NCBI RefSeq assembly: GCF_001747105.1 | Contig: NZ_MDGQ01000005.1 | Coordinates: 930,001-994,000 of the forward strand | DNA: 64,000 bases | Reading direction: 5' to 3' | DNA from: Roseivirga misakiensis | GTDB lineage: Bacteria > Bacteroidota > Bacteroidia > Cytophagales > Cyclobacteriaceae | Part shown: one piece after another, positions 45,708 to 54,410 of the stretch | Layout: each line of letters starts with the position of its first letter | Position numbering within the stretch: the stretch's first letter is position 1 | Made by a program: the position numbers and the translations under genes | Notes under the pieces: model-generated | The model's database searches: none | What the model was told of the DNA's origin: nothing | What the model saw: only the letters and a program-made list of their open reading frames with translations

Positions 45708-46595
45708 TCACTGTTTCTTTTTGTAAAGACCATCAAAACTTGGGGTCCATGTTTTGCCCTCGTCTGTAGAGTTTTCAAAGAGTTGTCTTACGGTACCATC
45801 CTCTTTCAAGGTAAATGTTAACCTAGAAAGGCTAATATTGCCATTCGGCCCCATGAACTTACTTTCAAACTGAAGTAGACCTTCTTCTCTTCTTGTTTCT
45901 AGGTAATTGTAAACATCGCCACCACTACCTACCCAGTGCTGATGCCATTTTTTATCGATTGGGTCGTAAAAGTTAATACTCTGGCCTGCGTAATTGCCAG
46001 CTGTTTTATAATTCTCATGAATAGCGCAGCCCCCTTGAGCCATAGTTATCGAGTTTTCGCCAACCTTGCGGTTATTAACAAATACATCCCATTCACCGAT
46101 CCAAAAATCGAAATGACGGTAATTTGATTGCCCTAAACATGGATAAGCATTGAGCGCTACCTTGTCTAAGATTGCCTTAAAATCAGGGTAGTTTTGGTAT
46201 TTGGTAAAAGAGGCATCCTTTGTTAAGAGGCTGTAGGTGGCTAATCCGTTATCGGCACCATGTGAAAGGGTTTTCATTAAGTTTTCCTTATCGCCTTGTT
46301 CGGCATAGGTTTTACTGAGACCTATCACAATGTTTGGAGCAGGAAAGTTGTTTTCTCTTGCTTTGGTAAAGTGCTTAATTGCCGATTTGTAATCATGTGT
46401 TTTGAAATTGCTGATGGCTAAATTATACCAGGCTAAAGAATCCTTTGGGGCATTTTTTAAATACTGTTTGTAAGTTTTTTCAGCGGCTTTCCATTCTTGC
46501 TTATTGAAGTAATCTAATGCTGATTCTTTCAAATCCTGACAGAATACCATAGAACTGAAGCTTAAGAGTATGGCTATAAATAGTATCTGTTTCAT
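45708..46595 (-). CDS. Secreted TPR protein with DUF1579-like C-terminal domain
   Basis: From the ATG at 46595 the product has 295 residues, beginning with a signal peptide (MKQILFIAILLSFSSMVF CQ). TPR helices follow (about residues 25-110, e.g. DYFNKQEWKAAEKTYKQYL and AWYNLAISNFKTHDYKSAI). The C-terminal half, from HFDFWIGEWDVF (near 160), resembles DUF1579/lipocalin-like domains found in proteins annotated as hypothetical. Together they suggest a periplasmic or surface protein that binds partners through its TPR part and a small hydrophobic ligand through the barrel; that role is inference. The frame extends to 46640, but only the ATG at 46595 starts a signal peptide. Confidence 0.8.
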   Translation of the reverse strand: MKQILFIAILLSFSSMVFCQDLKESALDYFNKQEWKAAEKTYKQYLKNAPKDSLAWYNLAISNFKTHDYKSAIKHFTKARENNFPAPNIVIGLSKTYAEQGDKENLMKTLSHGADNGLATYSLLTKDASFTKYQNYPDFKAILDKVALNAYPCLGQSNYRHFDFWIGEWDVFVNNRKVGENSITMAQGGCAIHENYKTAGNYAGQSINFYDPIDKKWHQHWVGSGGDVYNYLETRREEGLLQFESKFMGPNGNISLSRLTFTLKEDGTVRQLFENSTDEGKTWTPSFDGLYKKKQ

Positions 46596-46680
46596 TGTAA
46601 TCGTCGTTTGACATGAAACTAGATAAGTATGACCTTCCAACGGGAAAATCCGATGATATTTGCCCTTAAAAGGGTGTTTA

Positions 46681-47157
46681 CTAGAAACTGATACTTACAG
46701 AATCAAGCTCATTATAGATTGATTCATAGGTCATGACTATTGCTATCCCTTTATTAGTCTGCGGTGTTTTTAATCTTAGAATCACCCGGTCAACTCCGGG
46801 AGCCACCACGGAATTAGGATCGTAATTATAAATCTGGCGTATATTATTGCCTTCATTTGCAGCGGCCAGTAGAGGGTTCCAAGCGTCATAAATTTTCCCC
46901 TCATGCGATAGTTTGACATTCTTGATTACAGCGGGGCCATACCCTTGGTTTGATAACATGATTTCCAGCGTGCCTTCACTTCCGTCAATACTTTTGATAA
47001 GTTCTAGGTATGGCTTTACGGTTAGCTTATTATGCTCTACAGCAATCTCTAGTTGCCTTTGAGAGATTCTACCTTGCCATAAGGAAACTACTACCGCGCA
47101 TAGCGCAATGGTAACGACAGCAAACTGTGTGACTTTTTCACCTTTCGACATAGACAT
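46681..47157 (-). CDS. Membrane-anchored small protein, unknown (copy B of a tandem pair)
   Basis: This 158-residue protein has one N-terminal membrane helix (about 10-26, FAVVTIALCAVVVSLWQ) and a beta-rich remainder expected outside. It is a clear paralogue of the next gene upstream: both share EKVTQFA, the helix ending CAVVVS(L/V)WQ, an (N)xL(T/S)V(K/R)PYL segment and GxGPA(V/I)IK. I know no named family for it. The start at 47157 lines up with the start of its paralogue. About 80 bases separate the two genes. Confidence 0.7.
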   Translation of the reverse strand: MSMSKGEKVTQFAVVTIALCAVVVSLWQGRISQRQLEIAVEHNKLTVKPYLELIKSIDGSEGTLEIMLSNQGYGPAVIKNVKLSHEGKIYDAWNPLLAAANEGNNIRQIYNYDPNSVVAPGVDRVILRLKTPQTNKGIAIVMTYESIYNELDSVSISF

Positions 47158-47236
47158 AACCTAAATTAAATTTATTGAAACTTTAAAAAATGGATGTTTT
47201 GTCAACGAATTCATCTATTTAACCCATGATAATAGA

Positions 47237-47698
47237 CTAAAACCTCATACCAATTTCAAATGGCTCATCATAAATGGATGTATACTTTATTAACACCTCA
47301 ATACCATAAAGCACCCTGTTTTTAGGGTCTCCCTTGAGTTGTAGATAAATGATTTCTTTATCTGCTTTAAACGGGGCATCAATACCGAGGTTTATAGAAT
47401 TCACACGTTTGTCACGAATTTCAGCAGCATCTAAGACAGCATCCCAATGCGTGTATGTCTCTCCTTTATAGGTTAATGATACCGATTTTATAATGGCAGG
47501 ACCAATACCCTCATTTTGTAATTTCAATGCCCATGTATCTTCAGTTGCCCAACCAGAAAAGAAATTTAAATAAGGCCTAACACTTAACCGATTGTGTCTT
47601 TGGGCGATGCTGACTTGCCATACCGATACCACTACTGCACAGACAGCAATAACGACAATGGCAAATTGTGTAACTTTTTCACTCCTCGATGTGGCCAT
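47237..47698 (-). CDS. Membrane-anchored small protein, unknown (copy A of a tandem pair)
   Basis: The 153-residue product has an N-terminal helix (about 10-26) followed by a short basic/polar stretch and a soluble domain with LSVRPYLNFF and NEGIGPAIIKSVSLTY, shared with the following paralogue. The two copies have diverged in the second half. Function is unknown; the layout of anchor plus domain is that of many small Bacteroidota envelope proteins. A terminator lies just upstream, ending the preceding operon, so this pair has its own promoter. Confidence 0.7.
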   Translation of the reverse strand: MATSRSEKVTQFAIVVIAVCAVVVSVWQVSIAQRHNRLSVRPYLNFFSGWATEDTWALKLQNEGIGPAIIKSVSLTYKGETYTHWDAVLDAAEIRDKRVNSINLGIDAPFKADKEIIYLQLKGDPKNRVLYGIEVLIKYTSIYDEPFEIGMRF

Positions 47699-47725
47699 AT
47701 CCTAAGATAAAGCTATTCAAAACAT

Positions 47726-47757
47726 AAAAAAAGCCTAGATCATAGATCTGGGCTTTC
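47726..47757 (-). terminator. Intrinsic terminator of the coiled-coil/TPR gene group
   Basis: AAAGCCTAGATC pairs with GATCTGGGCTTT around ATA with one G-T pair. On the minus strand it is followed by a run of T. It sits 22 bases after the stop of the coiled-coil gene. Confidence 0.75.
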
Positions 47758-47778
47758 AAATATTTTATTAATGAAGTT

Positions 47779-48060
47779 CTATTTTTCTTCGTGTGCGCTG
47801 GGTCCTTTTCTAAAAAGCTTTTCGAAGGCTTTGCCTATTTCTTCTCCAGCCACTTTTAAATGGTGCTTTGCTTCTTCAATTTTAGGTTCATTTTTAGTCT
47901 TGAAGTCCACCATTTTTTCTTCAAGTTTCTCCCTTTGCTTCTTTAGAGCTTCAATGGTTTCTTCCATTTCTTCTCGGACCTCTTCACTGGCATCTTTTGC
48001 TTGACCAACCAACTCATCGATCTTTTCTTTTAGCTCCTTTAGGATTTTATCAGTATCCAT
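47779..48060 (-). CDS. Small coiled-coil protein
   Basis: The 93-residue product is almost all charged helix, with heptad-like spacing (ILKELKEKIDELVGQAKDA) and many Glu/Lys pairs. It has no signal peptide or membrane helix. Such proteins resemble YtxH/apolipoprotein-like stress proteins in composition only. Its ATG overlaps the stop of the upstream TPR gene by one base (TAATG), so it is translated from the same message and may be controlled by the same sigma-54-like promoter. Confidence 0.75.
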   Translation of the reverse strand: MDTDKILKELKEKIDELVGQAKDASEEVREEMEETIEALKKQREKLEEKMVDFKTKNEPKIEEAKHHLKVAGEEIGKAFEKLFRKGPSAHEEK

Positions 48061-49373
48061 TAGTTCTCTCTAACTTTAATGGTAGTTCCTACATTGATCC
48101 AGCATCCTACTCTAATAGCATCTCCTTTTTTCTTAGCTGCCGTAAAAACATCTGAAACGGTAGGGAACTGTGCTTTGGCCTCCGCCATTCCCTTAGAATT
48201 ACCTGCTTTCTGATAAAGGTCATAAGCAGCCATGAATATTGAACGATCGTCGATCATGCTATTTTCTTTCGAACAATCATCGAAACTATTCATATACATG
48301 TTTGCCACATAGGTGTAAGCTTCACTCGCTTTTTGTGCATCTAATTCGGCTGCTTGGAAAGCAGATTTTCTTGCTTCAACTTTTTTCCCCTGCGCCAGGT
48401 TTAATTGGGCAATATTCATAAGTAAATCAGCCTTCTTCTCATTGTCCGTGGAAAGTTCCATGGCTTCAGTATAATACTTTGCAGCACTTTCGTAGTCCTT
48501 ATTACCGAATGCTCGCTGTGCTAAAACTTTAGCTATGCCTTCGGTAGGCTCTTTCTTTTGGATGATTTTTGCAGCCGTTTCTATGTATGGGCTATCTCCA
48601 CAACCTCTTTCTAAAAGTAGACCAAAAACCTTTTTTGCTAGCGTTAAGTCTTCACCTTGATCTAATGGCGGTGCTAAGTTCTCATTGATAAAATCACAGT
48701 TTAGATCGTCACCCATCACCTGAGTCAATAAACCATTAATAACCGTCTTATATCTATCTAATTTTGCCTGATCTTCACCTGCGGCAGATTTCATTTCAAC
48801 CACGCTCATTACCTTGGTATAGATTTCGATAACTTCCTCATTTGGTAAGTCATTTCCATAAGCCTTATATCTTCTCGCCATATCCATGTAGGATACCAAG
48901 TTATTATTGATAACACTTTCAGGCTCCTCATAGGCAGCTTTGTAAGCGACCATACCATCCTTGATTCTAACCTTATCTGATTTCCAATACTTATAATATC
49001 GGTATGCTTTGTTGTTCTTTTCACGATCAGTTAACCCGTAGATTTCCTCCTTTTTATTAAAAGAAGTCATCATAGAGTCTAGAAACATGTTTTTCTGTGT
49101 ATCATCCGAAGCTTTTTTAGCCAATTCTTCATAAGCTTTATATGAGTTTATATAAAGTCCATCATAAAGGTCTGGAACGTTTTTCATTAGCCAATTCAAC
49201 GCATTTGCCGCCTCTCTATAATTGTCTACAGAAATTGCGTCAACAGAAAGCGCGAACCTTCTAGAAGCTTCTGAAGCTAATTCTGGATTTTCAGGAAGCT
49301 TCAATGATTGTCCGTTTGCCTGGAAGGAAAGTAGTAGGATAGACCCTAATGCTATGGATATTACTTTTTTCAT
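48060..49373 (-). CDS. Secreted TPR protein (copy 2 of a paralogous pair)
   Basis: The 437-residue product has a signal peptide (about 1-21, ending QANGQ) and an all-helical body. Recognisable TPR-type repeats lie in the second half (AQRAFGNKDYESAAKYYTEAMELS and following, near 285-360), and it ends in CWINVGTTIKVREN. The preceding gene encodes a paralogue of the same length with the same features. No enzymatic motif is visible; a periplasmic scaffold or protein-binding role is likely. A sigma-54-type -24/-12 element lies 46 bases before the ATG, at the same distance as in the paralogue. Confidence 0.85.
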   Translation of the reverse strand: MKKVISIALGSILLLSFQANGQSLKLPENPELASEASRRFALSVDAISVDNYREAANALNWLMKNVPDLYDGLYINSYKAYEELAKKASDDTQKNMFLDSMMTSFNKKEEIYGLTDREKNNKAYRYYKYWKSDKVRIKDGMVAYKAAYEEPESVINNNLVSYMDMARRYKAYGNDLPNEEVIEIYTKVMSVVEMKSAAGEDQAKLDRYKTVINGLLTQVMGDDLNCDFINENLAPPLDQGEDLTLAKKVFGLLLERGCGDSPYIETAAKIIQKKEPTEGIAKVLAQRAFGNKDYESAAKYYTEAMELSTDNEKKADLLMNIAQLNLAQGKKVEARKSAFQAAELDAQKASEAYTYVANMYMNSFDDCSKENSMIDDRSIFMAAYDLYQKAGNSKGMAEAKAQFPTVSDVFTAAKKKGDAIRVGCWINVGTTIKVREN

Positions 49374-49403
49374 TTTTTTGTTTTTAAACCTTGTTCGGCT
49401 AGT

Positions 49404-49420
49404 CGCAAAATGTTAGCCAA
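49404..49420 (-). promoter_or_regulatory. Sigma-54-type promoter of TPR gene copy 2
   Basis: The minus strand reads TTGGCTA-ACATT-TTGCG, which keeps TGGC and TTGC at canonical spacing. The -24 T of TGGC lies 46 bases from the ATG. A TAAATTTG at 49418-49425 overlaps it and could instead be a -7 element of an ordinary promoter. I find no copy of the permease enhancer block nearby. Confidence 0.55.
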
Positions 49421-49565
49421 ATTTAATCGGATGCAAAAGTACTGTTTATTCAGTAATTCGCTAGTCGTCAACTTATTATCAAATTGTTGCGATCCCATCT
49501 TCAAACGATGCAGAGCGATATGTTGTTTCAACGACTGGTCATTACAGGCTGTAGCCTCTTGATTC

Positions 49566-50855
49566 CTAGTTGTTTGACCTTGTTCTTACTTTTGTCTCAA
49601 TATTAATCCAGCAGCCCACTTCTATTGTATCATTTTCATAGTGACCTTCGGAAAACGCGCTACCCGTAGTAGGGAATTGTAAGCTTATCTCTTTCATCAT
49701 ACTCTGATTTTTAGCTTTTTCAAACATATCATAAGCGGCAAAGTAAACCGCCCTGTTTTCCACGTCATCATCAGATTCAGAGCACTCGTTATAGCTATTC
49801 GCATACAAGTGACCGATCAATGTGTAGGCAGCTGGCCCTTTTGCATCATCAAGTGAAATAGCTGATAGTGCATACTCTCTAGCCGCTGGTTTATTCATGT
49901 TCAATTGGTACAGTTGCGCGATGTTCAATTGGATACTTGACTTTTTGACATTATCGGTTTCTAAATCAAATGCCTTTTTGTAAAGTGAGATCGCATCTTC
50001 ATAGTTTTTAGCAGCTGCTTCCGATTGAGCCAAGACTTTGAAGATACCAGGTGTCGGCTCGTTTCTCGACAGGATATCTAAAGCCTCTTCGAATGAGGCC
50101 GTTCTTCCACATTTAACATCCAATGATAACCCCATTACACGTTTCGAAACCTTAACACTATCAGCTCGATTTAAACCGTTGGCTAGCTTTTCTATGATTT
50201 CGCAGTTCATACTTTCCGCTGTCATTCTGACTAAAACATCATCAACTTGGCTCAAATATTTATCGAATTTAGCCGTTGATTCGTCCATGACTTTTTTCCG
50301 CCCAATAACATTGGCTATGCCATTATACACATGAAGAATTTCTTCCTGAGATAAATTGGCTACATGTTTATCGTAACGCTGTGCCATATATATGTAAGTA
50401 ACTAGGTTATTGTTAATAACGCTTGTTGGGCTTTCATAAACTTCTTTGTACATGGCAAAAGCGTCGGCTAATTTTGATTTATCATCTCTGAAATACTTGA
50501 AGTATCGGAATGCAAGCTTATTCTTATCTAAATCACTTAAGCCGAAATGTTCTTCTTTGCTCTCATAAGCGATAAGCATTGAATCGAGTAATACTCGTTT
50601 CTTACTTTCATTCTCAGTTTTCAAAGCCAAATTTTCGAAGGCTTCGACGGCATATTTTTGAACATTGCGATTAAACGAAGGAGCATTTTTCAGCAACCAA
50701 TGAAGGGCAGGTGTGGCTTTCTCATAATAGTCAAACCGCATATTATCATCGGCCTTTACATATTCTCGTTCTATATCTTTTTGAGTGATCTCTTGTGCTG
50801 AAATATGCGCTGACGCTATTACGAGACACAAAAGCGCTGTTACAAATACTTTCAT
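49566..50855 (-). CDS. Secreted TPR protein (copy 1 of a paralogous pair)
   Basis: The 429-residue product starts with a signal peptide (about 1-20, ending SAQ) and shares length, cysteine-containing C-terminus (CWINIETKVRTRSNN) and blocks such as ATPALHWLLKNAPSF with the next gene (AANALNWLMKNVPDL). TPR repeats are visible near residues 280-350 (NYEDAISLYKKAFDLETD). It has no catalytic motif. A 192-base gap separates it from copy 2, so each copy is likely transcribed from its own promoter; both promoters are of sigma-54 type. Confidence 0.85.
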   Translation of the reverse strand: MKVFVTALLCLVIASAHISAQEITQKDIEREYVKADDNMRFDYYEKATPALHWLLKNAPSFNRNVQKYAVEAFENLALKTENESKKRVLLDSMLIAYESKEEHFGLSDLDKNKLAFRYFKYFRDDKSKLADAFAMYKEVYESPTSVINNNLVTYIYMAQRYDKHVANLSQEEILHVYNGIANVIGRKKVMDESTAKFDKYLSQVDDVLVRMTAESMNCEIIEKLANGLNRADSVKVSKRVMGLSLDVKCGRTASFEEALDILSRNEPTPGIFKVLAQSEAAAKNYEDAISLYKKAFDLETDNVKKSSIQLNIAQLYQLNMNKPAAREYALSAISLDDAKGPAAYTLIGHLYANSYNECSESDDDVENRAVYFAAYDMFEKAKNQSMMKEISLQFPTTGSAFSEGHYENDTIEVGCWINIETKVRTRSNN

Positions 50856-50885
50856 ATCGTTTAGTTTAAGGTACGTAATAAGTTA

Positions 50886-50902
50886 GCCAAAAAATGTGCC
50901 AA
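50886..50902 (-). promoter_or_regulatory. Sigma-54-type promoter of TPR gene copy 1
   Basis: The minus strand reads TTGGCAC-ATTTT-TTGGC, the same -24 (TTGGCAC) and -12 (TTGG) as permease operon B at canonical spacing. It lies between the adenine deaminase stop and the TPR start, 46 bases from -24 to ATG. An activator site would fall inside the 3' part of the deaminase gene; none resembling the permease enhancer is seen there. Confidence 0.7.
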
Positions 50903-50922
50903 GATGAAACTAAATCCTTAGT

Positions 50923-52551
50923 TTATCGGGAAAAGAGTGGTGTGAATTTAAAGGATTGACCATCGAATAAACCTAAATCGCTTAGCTTCAGATTAGGAAT
51001 AACAAGTAGCCCCATAAAGGACAAAGTCATGAAAGGCGAGTTTAAAGTACTACCCATGCTTTTGGCCATTCTATCTATCTGAGTGTAGTTTTTTGCAATC
51101 TCATAGCCGTCGCCATTGGACATGATTCCTGCGACGGGGAGTGGGAGGATGGCTTCTTCTTTTGAACTTACTGCACTGACGCCACCTTTTTCATTGATGA
51201 TCAAGTTTATCGCTTTACAAATACTAGCGTCATCCACGCCAACTGCAATGATATTGTGAGAATCATGTCCCACAGAAGATGCGATGGCCCCATCTTTCAG
51301 GTTGAAATTTTTTATAAACGCTACGGCAGGCTGGGCATTTTGATATCTGTTCACCACTACCATTTTTAATAAATCACGTGAAACATCTGACTGAACAAAT
51401 CCTGCAGGATCCACCTTTGCTGAATAATGTAGACAGTTCGTGATCAGCTGCCCATCTAATGCCTCTATTACTTTTATATTTTCTGAAGTTGCCTTTACGC
51501 TGATTGCATCTTCTTTTATGGGGTCACAATGAAATTGATTTACAATTTCACTTCGCGAACTTTCTATAAGAGATTTTCCTTTATCGGCCACTTGAATGCC
51601 ATTGATGTAAGTAGCCAGTACATCAAGATTGCTGGTGTCTTTTGTGACAATGAAATCAGCATAATCTCCTTCTTTTAAAGTTCCAACATCCAAGTTATAA
51701 TGATCGACTGGAGTGATGCAGGCAGCCTGTAAAACATCAAAAAGGTCATATCCCTTATTTAAAGCACGTTTAACTAAGTCGTTGATATGCCCTTCAACCA
51801 AATTGTCAGGGTGTTTGTCATCCGAACAAAACATGAGCTGTTCTGGAGCTTCAGCGAAAAGGTCGACGAGGGCTTCAAAGTTTTTAGCCGCAGAACCCTC
51901 TCTAATCGCGATTTTCATTCCGTGTTTTAACTTGTCTCTTGCCTCATCTGCCGTAAAACATTCATGATCGGTAGAAATTCCAGCTTTTACGTAGGCTTCA
52001 GCCTGTTCACCTCTGAGTCCAGGTGCATGACCATCGATAGGTTTACCTAATGCCTTAGCAATGTTTAATTTCTCGTAAACAGTTTTATCGTTGAAAAGTA
52101 CACCTGGCCAATTCATCATTTCGGCTAAGTATTTTACCTCTGGTTTAGCCAATAAGTACTCGACTTCCTTGGGTGTGATTTCTGCCCCGGCGGTTTCAAA
52201 AGTGGTAGCTGGAACACAAGAAGGTGCCCCGAAGGCAAACTTAAAATTCACTTTTTTACCATCCTTTATCATGTATTCTACACCCTGAACCCCCAATACA
52301 TTGCCAATTTCATGAGGGTCCGAAACTGTGGCAACAGTACCATGGACCACGGCCAAACGAGCAAATTCAGATGGAACAAGCATAGAGCTTTCTATATGAA
52401 TGTGAGCATCAACAAAACCTGGCAGTATATATTGATCTTGGACTTCTGCTGTCTCAATGATTTTTTTTATCCGATCATTTTCGATGTGAATCTCGCCAGT
52501 ATAGATTCTTCTATTTCTAACATCGACGATTTTGCCTGATACTATTTTCAT
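50923..52551 (-). CDS. ade: Adenine deaminase
   Basis: The 542-residue protein is an amidohydrolase-superfamily adenine deaminase, which converts adenine to hypoxanthine and ammonia in purine salvage. Visible metal-binding and family motifs are VDAHIHIESSM, TVSDPHEIGNV, DGHAPGL, STDHECFTADEA and CSDDKHPDNL; the C-terminal domain has SVGHDSHNI. I chose the ATG at 52551 because MKIVSGKIVDVRNRRIY is the normal start; the frame opens 16 codons upstream. It lies before the TPR genes on the same strand, but the sigma-54-like promoter in between suggests separate control. Confidence 0.95.
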   Translation of the reverse strand: MKIVSGKIVDVRNRRIYTGEIHIENDRIKKIIETAEVQDQYILPGFVDAHIHIESSMLVPSEFARLAVVHGTVATVSDPHEIGNVLGVQGVEYMIKDGKKVNFKFAFGAPSCVPATTFETAGAEITPKEVEYLLAKPEVKYLAEMMNWPGVLFNDKTVYEKLNIAKALGKPIDGHAPGLRGEQAEAYVKAGISTDHECFTADEARDKLKHGMKIAIREGSAAKNFEALVDLFAEAPEQLMFCSDDKHPDNLVEGHINDLVKRALNKGYDLFDVLQAACITPVDHYNLDVGTLKEGDYADFIVTKDTSNLDVLATYINGIQVADKGKSLIESSRSEIVNQFHCDPIKEDAISVKATSENIKVIEALDGQLITNCLHYSAKVDPAGFVQSDVSRDLLKMVVVNRYQNAQPAVAFIKNFNLKDGAIASSVGHDSHNIIAVGVDDASICKAINLIINEKGGVSAVSSKEEAILPLPVAGIMSNGDGYEIAKNYTQIDRMAKSMGSTLNSPFMTLSFMGLLVIPNLKLSDLGLFDGQSFKFTPLFSR

Positions 52552-52657
52552 ATGCGCAATTTGAAAGATTCTAGATTCTTCACAAAAGACTATAGACAAG
52601 TTTCAATGCTCTGGAAGAATTTTCGTCCGCAGTCTAGCTCCTCAAATGATCATACCG

Positions 52658-52665
52658 TACCTTTG
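52658..52665 (+). promoter_or_regulatory. Probable -7 promoter element for cmk-ispH
   Basis: TACCTTTG matches TAnnTTTG and lies 15 bases before the cmk ATG, giving a very short leader. No -33 TTG is evident. Confidence 0.4.
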
Positions 52666-52679
52666 CCCAAAATTTATTG

Positions 52680-53363
52680 ATGAGGAAAATCAATATTGCT
52701 ATAGATGGTCTTTCTGGTTGTGGTAAAAGCAGCACCGCTAAAGTTGTTGCCAAAGCCCTGCACTATAAATTTATCGACACAGGAGCCATGTATAGAGCAG
52801 TTACGCTATACTTCTTGCAAAACAAAGTCGATTTAATGGATGAGGATGCCGTAGAAGCGGCCCTAAATCAAATTTATATTGACTTTCTGTTCAATAAAGA
52901 ATCTCAGAAAAACGAAACCATTTTGAATAAACAAAATGTTGAAAATGAAATCCGTAAAATGTACATATCTGAAAATGTGAGTGCAGTTTCAGCGGTAAAA
53001 GCGGTTCGTATAGCTATGGTTGCACAACAGCAAGCCATGGGTGAAGAGAAGGGTGTGGTAATGGACGGCAGAGATATAGGTTCTGTAGTTTTCCCTGATG
53101 CCGAATTGAAAGTATTCATGACTGCATCGACAGAAGTTCGTGCGAAGAGAAGACAGAAGGAATTAGCCGAAAAGGGAGAGCAGGTTGATTTAAATGAGAT
53201 TATGAAGAATTTGGAATCGAGAGATTTCCAAGATTCTACTAGAGAGGAAAGTCCTTTAGTGAAAGTAGCTGATGCTGTGGAAATAGATACATCGAATTTG
53301 AAGTTTGAAGACCAAGTTCAAAAAATATTAGATTTGGCAAATGATCGGATAACTGAGGAATAA
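52680..53363 (+). CDS. cmk: Cytidylate kinase
   Basis: The 227-residue enzyme phosphorylates CMP and dCMP to the diphosphates. Motifs are the P-loop GLSGCGKSS near the N-terminus, FIDTGAMYRAVT and MDGRDIGS, and a C-terminal helix with ESPL. Start: an in-frame TTG lies directly before the ATG at 52680, which I take as the start. The gene is 11 bases ahead of ispH, so both are probably co-transcribed; the cmk-ispH (or cmk-rpsA-ispH) linkage is common in bacteria. Confidence 0.96.
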   Translation: MRKINIAIDGLSGCGKSSTAKVVAKALHYKFIDTGAMYRAVTLYFLQNKVDLMDEDAVEAALNQIYIDFLFNKESQKNETILNKQNVENEIRKMYISENVSAVSAVKAVRIAMVAQQQAMGEEKGVVMDGRDIGSVVFPDAELKVFMTASTEVRAKRRQKELAEKGEQVDLNEIMKNLESRDFQDSTREESPLVKVADAVEIDTSNLKFEDQVQKILDLANDRITEE

Positions 53364-53374
53364 ATTCTACGAGA

Positions 53375-54271
53375 ATGGAAGTGAAGATTGATGAAAATTC
53401 TGGGTATTGTTTTGGAGTGGAGTTTGCCATACAAATGGCTGAGGATGAAATGGTTGATGGCGATCTGTTTTGCTTAGGCGACATTGTGCACAACAGCATG
53501 GAAGTAAAACGCCTAAACAAAAAGGGGCTTCAAGTTATTGATAGAGAAGAATTAAAGAATATTAAAAATGCCAAGGTGCTGATAAGGGCCCATGGCGAGC
53601 CACCTGAAACATATCAATTAGCGCTCGAGAATAATATAGAGTTGATTGATGCTTCTTGTCCGGTAGTGTTGAAACTACAGAATAGAGTGAAGCTTGCTCA
53701 TGACAAGATGAATAGGGTAGACGGACAAATTGTTATTTACGGTAAACCTGGTCATGCCGAAGTTATTGGACTGACAGGACAGACAAATAACAAGGCCATC
53801 GTGGTTATGGAAGATGAAGACCTGGATAAGATTGATTTCTCAAAACCAGTGACACTTTTTTCACAGACTACAAAGAGTACAAAAGGGTTCTATAGAATCC
53901 GTGAAATTATGGAGGCCAGAGCTAAGGCAGCCAATAATTCAATTGAGGAACTTGATTTCACGGCTAATGATAGTATTTGCCGTCAGGTTTCGAACAGAGA
54001 GCCACAACTAACAGTGTTTTCTAATTCTGTTGACGTGATCATTTTTGTCAGCGGTAAGAAAAGCTCAAACGGCAAGGCTCTTTATGGTGTTTGTAAACAG
54101 CAGAACGACAGGAGTTATTTTGTTGAAAACGAGGATGAAGTGAATTTAGAATGGTTTTCACCCGATGATAAAGTCGGTATTTGTGGAGCAACATCAACAC
54201 CAATGTGGTTGATGGAAAATGTTGCTAAACATATAGAGAATTCCTTTTCTGAAACAGTGCCAGTACAATAA
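53375..54271 (+). CDS. ispH: 4-hydroxy-3-methylbut-2-enyl diphosphate reductase
   Basis: The 298-residue iron-sulphur enzyme catalyses the last step of the MEP isoprenoid pathway, forming IPP and DMAPP. The three cluster cysteines are present: Cys12 (GYCFGVE), Cys95 (ASCPVV) and Cys202 (DSICRQVSNRE). Substrate-binding His39 (GDIVHN), His73 (RAHGEPP) and His127 (GHAEV) are also visible, with SQTTKST. Length is normal for the family. Confidence 0.97.
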   Translation: MEVKIDENSGYCFGVEFAIQMAEDEMVDGDLFCLGDIVHNSMEVKRLNKKGLQVIDREELKNIKNAKVLIRAHGEPPETYQLALENNIELIDASCPVVLKLQNRVKLAHDKMNRVDGQIVIYGKPGHAEVIGLTGQTNNKAIVVMEDEDLDKIDFSKPVTLFSQTTKSTKGFYRIREIMEARAKAANNSIEELDFTANDSICRQVSNREPQLTVFSNSVDVIIFVSGKKSSNGKALYGVCKQQNDRSYFVENEDEVNLEWFSPDDKVGICGATSTPMWLMENVAKHIENSFSETVPVQ

Positions 54272-54360
54272 AGCTAGGCACCTTTCATCTGCATAAAATT
54301 TTGACTTAAATTTGCTTCGATAAAGGAAGCATTAAGTCTTTTATTTGAGAGCAAATGTAT

Positions 54361-54368
54361 TATTTTTG
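54361..54368 (+). promoter_or_regulatory. Probable -7 promoter element of the nqr operon
   Basis: TATTTTTG matches TAnnTTTG 42 bases before the nqrA ATG. A second match, TAAATTTG, lies at 54307-54314. Neither has a clear -33 element at the usual distance, so which one is used is open. Confidence 0.4.
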
Positions 54369-54410
54369 CCTCGATTTTGATCAATCTTAGTGATTCGCAA
54401 CTAAAAGAGT

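Noticed and set aside
49421-49565. Gene or RNA in the gap between the two TPR genes
   Set aside because: Apart from the promoter element I find only short weak dyads (for example AGGCT-GT-AGCCT near 49549) and no open frame of note.
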